Positions 58,070 through 64,000 of a DNA stretch of 64,000 nt are shown here, one piece after another. A program made the position numbers and the translations under genes. Numbering within the stretch: the stretch's first letter is position 1; each line of letters starts with the position of its first letter. The notes under the pieces are model-generated. The model saw nothing but the letters and a program-made list of their open reading frames with translations. It ran no database searches and was not told the DNA's origin. Source of the DNA: Phlegmacium glaucopus (Eukaryota; Basidiomycota; Agaricomycetes; Agaricales; Cortinariaceae); NCBI GenBank assembly GCA_015039465.1, contig MU130533.1:310001-374000 (forward strand). Reading direction: 5' to 3'.

Positions 58070-58501
58070 TTCGAATAGTTGGAGAGCAAAGTATATTCTA
58101 TAAAGAAACAGAGGAGGCAAATTGAAATGTAAAGAGATGAGCGGTGCCGCAGCCACAAATTCAGAGCGCGATATATAAGATATCGTCACATGACCGAAGT
58201 ATACGTCTAGTACAGTAGTATAGTATGAGTAATTACTAGTTTACAATGCTAACAATCGTAGATGAAAGAAGGCTCCCAATATACCATAATCGATGAAACA
58301 GAGATCTGAATACTATACTGTTACAGTTTACAATTCATTGGGTACCAGAGAATAGGCGACCCCTGACCGATGCAAGAGCAAGGTTTGGACGGCGACCATT
58401 CCATTTATGACGTTAGGCAGCTGGCGTGTAAGGTAAGTGCCTTTGATGTAAAAGTGGCCTTTAGCCAACGGCAAGTGGATGAAGTGAGGTAGACGGATTT
58501 G

Positions 58502-59869
58502 CTACCACATTGAGCTAAGAAACTCGGGCCGAACTTCCCCTTCGCTATTATAGACGACGACAGGAGGCACATGAACCTGAGGAGGGACGGAGCAGGAGTT
58601 GCCAAAATTCCAAGGGGAGGGAGCCTGCGTCCCAAGATTTTCGAGCAGAATTTTGTGCAATTTCCAGACGGATGTACCGGAAGTTGAGATGGATCGTGAA
58701 AGCAAGGATGGACTACTAGACGTTTCTAATTTGAACAATGATTCGCGAATCTTGGCCTGTGCGACAAGATGAATTCTGTCTTCTGCGAACATATTGGCAG
58801 ATGGCCACTCGTCTAAATGATGCAGCCAGGCCGCCCACTGAGAGGGAGAGATATAAAGACTGTAATCAAGCAATTCCAGCGCCGCTTTATCAAGTGCGTT
58901 GGCAGAGGAAAGTGAGAATCCCTGCCGGTAGTGTGGAGCCCTGAAGAGAACATTAGCTTGCTACACTTATCATAGGTTTGTGTGACATACCAGATCAGTA
59001 GTGAGCAACCTTCGTCGACAAGCCACTTGATGGCGAGCGTGTAACAAAGAACAAAAAGTCTGGTTGCCAGCAGGATGCCATCCGGTTGGTAAAGATGGAA
59101 CTGATCCAAGAGTCCAAGAGGCATCATATGCGAGGCATACCACAATGCCAAAAAACCAAAGTCGTCTTGGAATGGAGGATAGGTTTGAAAGAGGGGCATA
59201 ATGTTCGTAGCAACTGCGGCGACCGCCTCGGAAGAGCTACGCATACTTCGATTAATTGTACGCATTCAAAGAAAGAAAGACAACATACACTGGTAGTGGT
59301 GGCTGATGACGCTGATCGCTGCGTAGGGTGAATCCCAAGATAAGGCAGGCAATCCATTCGCGTAGGGCAGGTGAATCACTCCGAATTTGAGGTTGCTGGT
59401 GGTAGATGACTTCATTGCAGCAGGGTTTGGAATAGAACTTGTCTAGTCCAGAAGGAAACAATTGTAGGTTACGTTGGTCTTCTTTTTGTGCTGAAGTTTT
59501 ACGAGATGATAATTGGAATGAGATGTAGGCTGGGCTTTGTTTGGATAGAACGGTAGGTGACCACCGAAAAGGATTCGCATCGCTGTCTGCGCGGAAAATA
59601 TTGGTATGCTCTGCCAAGGCTGAGGTCTTAGTAAATGGTACGTCGCTTTGCGGAACTGAATGTGGGGTTACGAGATCGGTCACCAAGGCAGAAGGATGTG
59701 ATGGGGTCAGCACAGCGCGTCCATGGCGTGAGTTGCTGAGGCGCTGACGTTGACGTTGAAGAAGCAGAGTAGGTTTAGAACGGATGGCCAAAGGCTCCTT
59801 GTAGGAGATGATGCGAATTTTTTTCCTTCGAGCAATCGGTGTAGGAGAGGCAATGAAAACTTTAGGCAT
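58502..59869 (-). CDS. Second cyclin-like protein, paralog of the gene at 50565
   Basis: Three exons (59869-59289, 59245-58991, 58940-58502) give 424 residues from ATG 59869; an in-frame ATG at 59905 is the alternative. The cyclin-like helices are DDFGFLALWYASHMM, ATRLFVLCYTLAIKWLVDEG and ALDKAALELLDYSLYI followed by SPSQWAAWLHHLDEW. They line up with the cyclin box of the gene at 50565, including DYSLxISxSQWxxWL. Both introns are phase 2 at matching places, the second splitting a Trp codon. It is shorter, and the first box helix is less typical. A cyclin-dependent kinase partner is inferred. Confidence 0.8.
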
Positions 59870-60417
59870 AGTAGTTATTGGGGGTATGAATGAGCGAGTA
59901 AGCATGTTCCCATCTATCCATTAAATATGGTTTTGGAGGAGCGGGGCCAGTCAACGTTTGTGGCAATGCAGCGTACGGTTCTAACCATTGTCCCGGCGGG
60001 CCACCTTGATAGACACGAGACAAAGCAAATATTTCCAAATTTAATCATCTGGATTAGGCCGGACTTAGCATCTTAACCCATACAGATGTATATAAACCCT
60101 AAGTCATGATATAGTCTACGAGCGTAAATACCAGCGCTGCGACTACATATCGGATCGACTTGTGATCAATGATAAGTTCAGTTTGGTGTTAAGGACATAC
60201 GCGACGAGTAGTTCCGTGCATTGACGGTACACCCCCAATTGGGTCGAAGGTTGACTCGGCCAATCGTCTGCGTAAGCAGGAACTATCCCTTGGACTTAGG
60301 TGTGAAAGGAATTCAAAGGATACATATAGATGTTCTGTTCATTGTATATATGAGTCCAATGTAATTACAGTGGGAGCTACAGCGGAGTACCATCAATGTA
60401 GTCGCCAGTACCCGTAC
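59870..60417. other. Intergenic stretch, no gene seen
   Basis: No open frame or motif of note. It includes the upstream region of the second cyclin-like gene and the 3' side of cactin. Confidence 0.6.
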
Positions 60418-62855
60418 TTATTTACGATAGAACTGGGGTAATGTTTAGTAAATGTTTATGATACAATCGAAGGTAAACTTACGTTCCGGCGGAAGTTGAA
60501 CCAAAGGGAAAGACATCCTCGGTCGAAACTACTTCGGAATCCGCTATTATTGAAGTAAGAAAATGTTTATCATTCTGCTTAAATTAGAGATGTTCACCGT
60601 TTATGCGAAAATTCCCATTCACGATTGACAATTCTGAACGCAATGTCTTCGTAAGGTGGCCCTGCACTGAAATGCAAAAGGACGGTTTCGTCGTTGCCAG
60701 GCTCCTTGACAATTTTGTACGTAGGCGCCTTTGACTTGTCGATAAGGTCAGGATAAAATATGTTGAACTTCAACAAAAGTGAGCGGAGATTAACATCAAA
60801 CAGCCAGTACGAACCTTATATCCCTGGACGACCTTTGGGGGCGGGTTGTCCGTGCTAAAAACTATTAGACGTTTTTATAAGTCAAAGCTAACGAACTCAC
60901 TCATAATGCGTCTGGTTATATTTATTCCATTCATAACCGGTATGGACTCGGTTGAAGTACCTTGGTTTGCGGGGCCTATATTTATCCTCCCAGTTGTAGC
61001 TGGTGGGATTGGCAATGTTTTCTTCGAGATTGAATAACTCCTCTTCTTCGTCCAAATCCTTTTCTGCCTCTGCTCTATAAAGCGCTTCTGAAGCGAGATC
61101 GGCGCTACTTGCGGCTTCCTCACTTGGAATTTCAATAGCAGCTGGCTGAGCAGCCTTCGGGACGAAGCGCGATGCAGCAACAGATCGACGTTGTTGGAAC
61201 TTGAACAAAATCAATCAAACATGCGAACACATATGACTTGAAGCATACCAGACTATGAAGATCTTCCTTCTCGGTAATGATGTCAATTTCACGTTCCTCC
61301 AGTGACAATGCGGTAATATCAAGCAGGGTAGGACTCATGGAACGCTCGTAAACTTCAATATCCTCTGTCGAGACAACCTCCTCAGCAGCCTCGGTTTCAA
61401 CGACAACGTCCAAGGCGGTTCTCCTGGAAGCAGATCTTGCAACACCCGCAAGCAGCTCTTCCTGGGCCTGCAAAGCCTCGTCACGCTGCCGTTTCCTTAG
61501 TTGTTCGAGTCGATTGCGCACAACAACTTCGTGTAAATTCTTGAGTTTAGCCTAATACGTTTGGGATGAGTCTACATATTTTCAAACCTAAAGAAGCGAC
61601 TTACTTTGGCCTTCCAAACTAGTAGTTTCTTGAGTAATCCTTCCCAGTAATCAGTATCCACCGGTTCACCGCTGGTAAGTTTCTCTTGAATTCGTCGTTG
61701 GAGGGCTACCAGGTCATCGTATGCCTTTCCCGAAAGTAAAGTTGAGATATCACTTTCCACTGCAGCAGCCGCTTCTACGCCCATTCGTTCATTTGTCTGA
61801 ATTCGATCCAGGCGGTCCTTGCACACAACCATCATATTCTCGAAGTAATTAAGTCATTGGTAGTCAACGAAGGACTGAAAGAAAAACCTACAGTCCAGAA
61901 GTCAAGGTTCACTTCCGACACTTCTAATGCGAGGTATCGATCAATGTCGTCATGTAACTCGTGGGTTTGTTCAGCGGATAGATTCTTTATGACATATGGT
62001 TATTCGTCAGAGCATAGAAGTGGGAAATGAGGTGCTTACATCAAAGATATTATATGGCTCATCCAGATCAATTTCAAGGCTAGCGTCTTCGTCGTCTTCG
62101 ACTTTATCCTCGTCTTCATTAGGCGGATTCACATATTTCAGGTTTAAGGCCAAGAAGTCGATTGCTTTTGCACGTTTTTCTTTGATTCGTATAGCGGCTC
62201 TTCTCTTCTCTTGCTCCAGCTGAAAATCCCCATCCTTCGATAACCATTCAGACATTTGAGCTGACTCTTGTAAACGCGACATCCTAAGCTCTTCCTCTTC
62301 ACGAAGCCTCATTTCCACCTCTCGTTCGGCTCGACGCCTGTTCAAGCGCTCCAATTCTTCTTTGGCTTCCTGCCGACGAATCGCATCCCTACGCTGCGAT
62401 TCAGCTAGTGTAAGGCCTTTCTTCCGTTCGAGTTCGTTTTTTTTGTGCCAGCTAAATTGTTGCCCAAGATTAACGTCATGGAAAGGGTTGTCAGTTGCGC
62501 TGTAAATGCTGAGCTCTGCAACTCGTCGGGCCTCCTCTTCCTCCCTTATTCGTTTCTTTTCTGCCTTTCTAGCCTTTCTCTCCTCAGACTTATCTCTCTT
62601 CCGCCTATAAACAAAGTATTAGAACGCATGTTTATGTGAATAGTTTTACAATAGAACTCACTTTTTTTCTTTGTGTTCGGCCTCTCGACTTCGACTTCTA
62701 TCGCGCTTTCTTCGAGATGAGTCTTTATCTCTGTCTCTGCCTGTGCGATCCTTGTCATGGCCGTATGGTGCGTCATGACGAGAGGAACGTGAAGCTGGTT
62801 CCCTGTTGTAATCATCGTTCTTGTGGGGGGAAATTGAGCGTGATCGTCTAGGCAT
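60418..62855 (-). CDS. Cactin, spliceosome-associated protein
   Basis: About nine exons. The N-terminus is Arg/Ser/Asp-rich (MPRRSRSISPHKNDD) like splicing factors. The middle has a long charged coiled coil and the cactin mid-domain (EPYNIFDNLSAEQTHELHDD, LDFWTNMMVVCKDRLD). The C-terminal cactin domain is unmistakable: KPRYFNRVHTGYEWNKYNQT, KVVQGYKFNIFYPDLIDKSK, AGPPYEDIAFRIVNREWEFS and, over the last introns, GFRSSFDRGCLSLWFNFRRN with the final FYRK. Cactin (Cay1 in fission yeast) takes part in pre-mRNA splicing. Divergent from ClpX, 191 bp apart. Confidence 0.95.
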
Positions 62856-63046
62856 ATATCAATATTCAGTCTATTGGCAGACTAAGGACAGGAGTTGCAC
62901 TTGTTGCTTAGGTAATAAATAGCCCTTGAAGATCCCAATGCGGATCTTACTACTAAATAACATTTGAACAAGGACTCTCTGTCGAATCTTCATTCAATTG
63001 GGATATCAGACTGGATCGCTCACTTTACCCTGGGACACAATAACCT

Positions 63047-64000
63047 ATGGTTTGGGCACATAAAATCGGATCTTTCAGCACTCAATTTCGTCATGCACGA
63101 CATAACATTAGAACGCTTCGAACCCAACCTCGAGATACCTTCCAGCAACCCGGAAACCAAGACATGGCTCATATCCCTCCTGGATTTGGCTTGGCAACAC
63201 CCCGAGAGGTACGCTTTATTCAAAGCATTTTGTCAATCGTTTATTAACATCAGATGCTCCACACCAAGCTTGTAGAATATTTAAACCAATTTATTGTGGG
63301 CCAAGAGAACGCAAAGAAGGTCCTTTCTGTCGCGTACGCTAGTCGCTCGCTTACTTCTGCGGAAGTCATAATTTAACCCAACCAACGGATCTTCAAGTGT
63401 ATTTAACCATTACAATCGCGTACGAGCAAATCTCGGTTACCTCGAAACAGAGGCTGACCGTTCAAGCGACGTCGAGTCAGGTATCCCGGATCAATGTTAG
63501 CATTGGAAATCCGCGTTATCCTGCGAATGCTTACTGATAGAACTCTCAGCGCCCTCGGAAGTGGCCACTGCTCGCCTACGTCCTCTACGCAAACCATCAA
63601 CACCATTTTCGCTACTTGGTCGACACAGGCCGCCATTATTTGAAAAGAGTAACGTGCTGGTGTTGTACGTCGCTAGACTCAGCTTATTTCCTAGTTATTG
63701 ATGCTCTGCTTCAAGAGGACCAACAGGCTCTGGTATGCACTCATTGAGAATTCTTATACCTGTACCTGTATCCTCATTGCTATCATTCAGGGAAGACTCT
63801 ACTTGCTCGAACTCTTGCAAAGGTGCTTGATGTACCATTTTCAGTCAGCGATGCCACGTCCTTTACCCAGGTGAGAGGCCTGTAATCATCTCGAAAGCAG
63901 TCATTCAGTTTCCGTTACAGGCAGGATGTCAGTCATCTTCTGTTGTCCGATTATCGCACCTAAATGCCATTTTACCGTCCAGATGTTGGGGAAGACGTTG
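63047..64000 (+). CDS. MCX1: Mitochondrial ClpX-type AAA+ unfoldase, 5' part
   Basis: Cut by the window end. Exons seen: 63047-63208, 63254-63333, 63398-63480, 63541-63664, 63716-63732, 63791-63870, 63921-63927 and 63983 onward, all in phase. The first 40 residues (Arg, Ser, His, no acidic residues) fit a mitochondrial presequence. [20 protein letters not shown] and [16 protein letters not shown] are the ClpX entry to the AAA+ domain. Walker A is GPTGSGKT, encoded by a 17-nt exon plus the next, and [20 protein letters not shown] and SFTQAGYVGED follow. The zinc-binding domain of bacterial ClpX is absent, as in fungal Mcx1. It unfolds mitochondrial proteins and assists haem synthesis. Confidence 0.93.

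Noticed and set aside
62964..63275. 103-codon frame overlapping the ClpX start
   Set aside because: Different frame from the ClpX presequence and conserved domain; the ClpX reading is supported by homology and splice phase.
1..64000. CRISPR arrays, rRNA and tRNA genes
   Set aside because: No regularly spaced repeats were seen and no tRNA-like B-box or rRNA sequence was recognised; CRISPR arrays are not expected in a fungal nuclear genome.

Overview
The window is nuclear DNA of a filamentous fungus, most likely a basidiomycete of the mushroom-forming class (Agaricomycetes). The evidence is the density of short GT-AG introns (mostly 40-65 nt), genes with up to 19 coding exons, very small exons, short intergenic gaps and the family content. 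Most genes had to be rebuilt across introns by hand. Exon joins given below were checked for reading phase unless stated otherwise.

Layout. The left edge (1-1598) is unresolved. Then follow mS34 and GatC (divergent, both mitochondrial translation), dUTPase, an SQ-rich disordered protein, a short-chain dehydrogenase, an Mpo1-like dioxygenase divergent from the SNARE Sec22, a low-complexity unknown protein, the nuclear 5'-3' exoribonuclease Rat1/Xrn2 (15 exons), eIF2B delta, an MTFP1-like mitochondrial protein and an FHA-forkhead factor of the Fhl1 type (to 21.5 kb). A gene-poor AT-rich island (21.5-27.7 kb) holds a TFIIS-N-like gene and a 3.13-kb Tc1/mariner-type DNA transposon with 79-bp terminal inverted repeats, TA duplications, a DD34E transposase and a second, unrelated passenger gene. 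After it come the inositol hexakisphosphate kinase Kcs1, a HEI10/Zip3-type RING protein, a disordered unknown protein, Mediator subunit 18, the HIT-zinc-finger snoRNP factor Bcd1, a multi-membrane-segment unknown protein, Dre2/anamorsin, a second forkhead factor, STRIP/Far11, a cyclin-box protein, ubiquitin E1 (Uba1), a second cyclin-box protein, cactin and the start of mitochondrial ClpX, cut by the right edge.

How the genes relate. This is mostly a housekeeping neighbourhood: RNA processing and translation (Rat1, Bcd1, cactin, eIF2B delta, GatC, mS34), transcription (Med18, two forkhead factors), signalling (Kcs1, STRIP, two cyclin-like proteins), ubiquitin activation, Fe-S assembly (Dre2) and mitochondrial upkeep (MTFP1, ClpX). 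Many neighbours are head-to-head with 70-500 bp between start codons, so shared promoters are likely. Several convergent pairs have stop codons only 13 bp apart.

The best candidate for something new is the two-gene transposon at 23506-26638, whose passenger gene is intact over four exons and belongs to no family I recognise. Other points are a pair of cyclin-like paralogs with matching intron positions on either side of UBA1, an initiator-codon-only exon in RAT1, 7-nt micro-exons in HEI10 and ClpX, and two inferred GC-AG introns.
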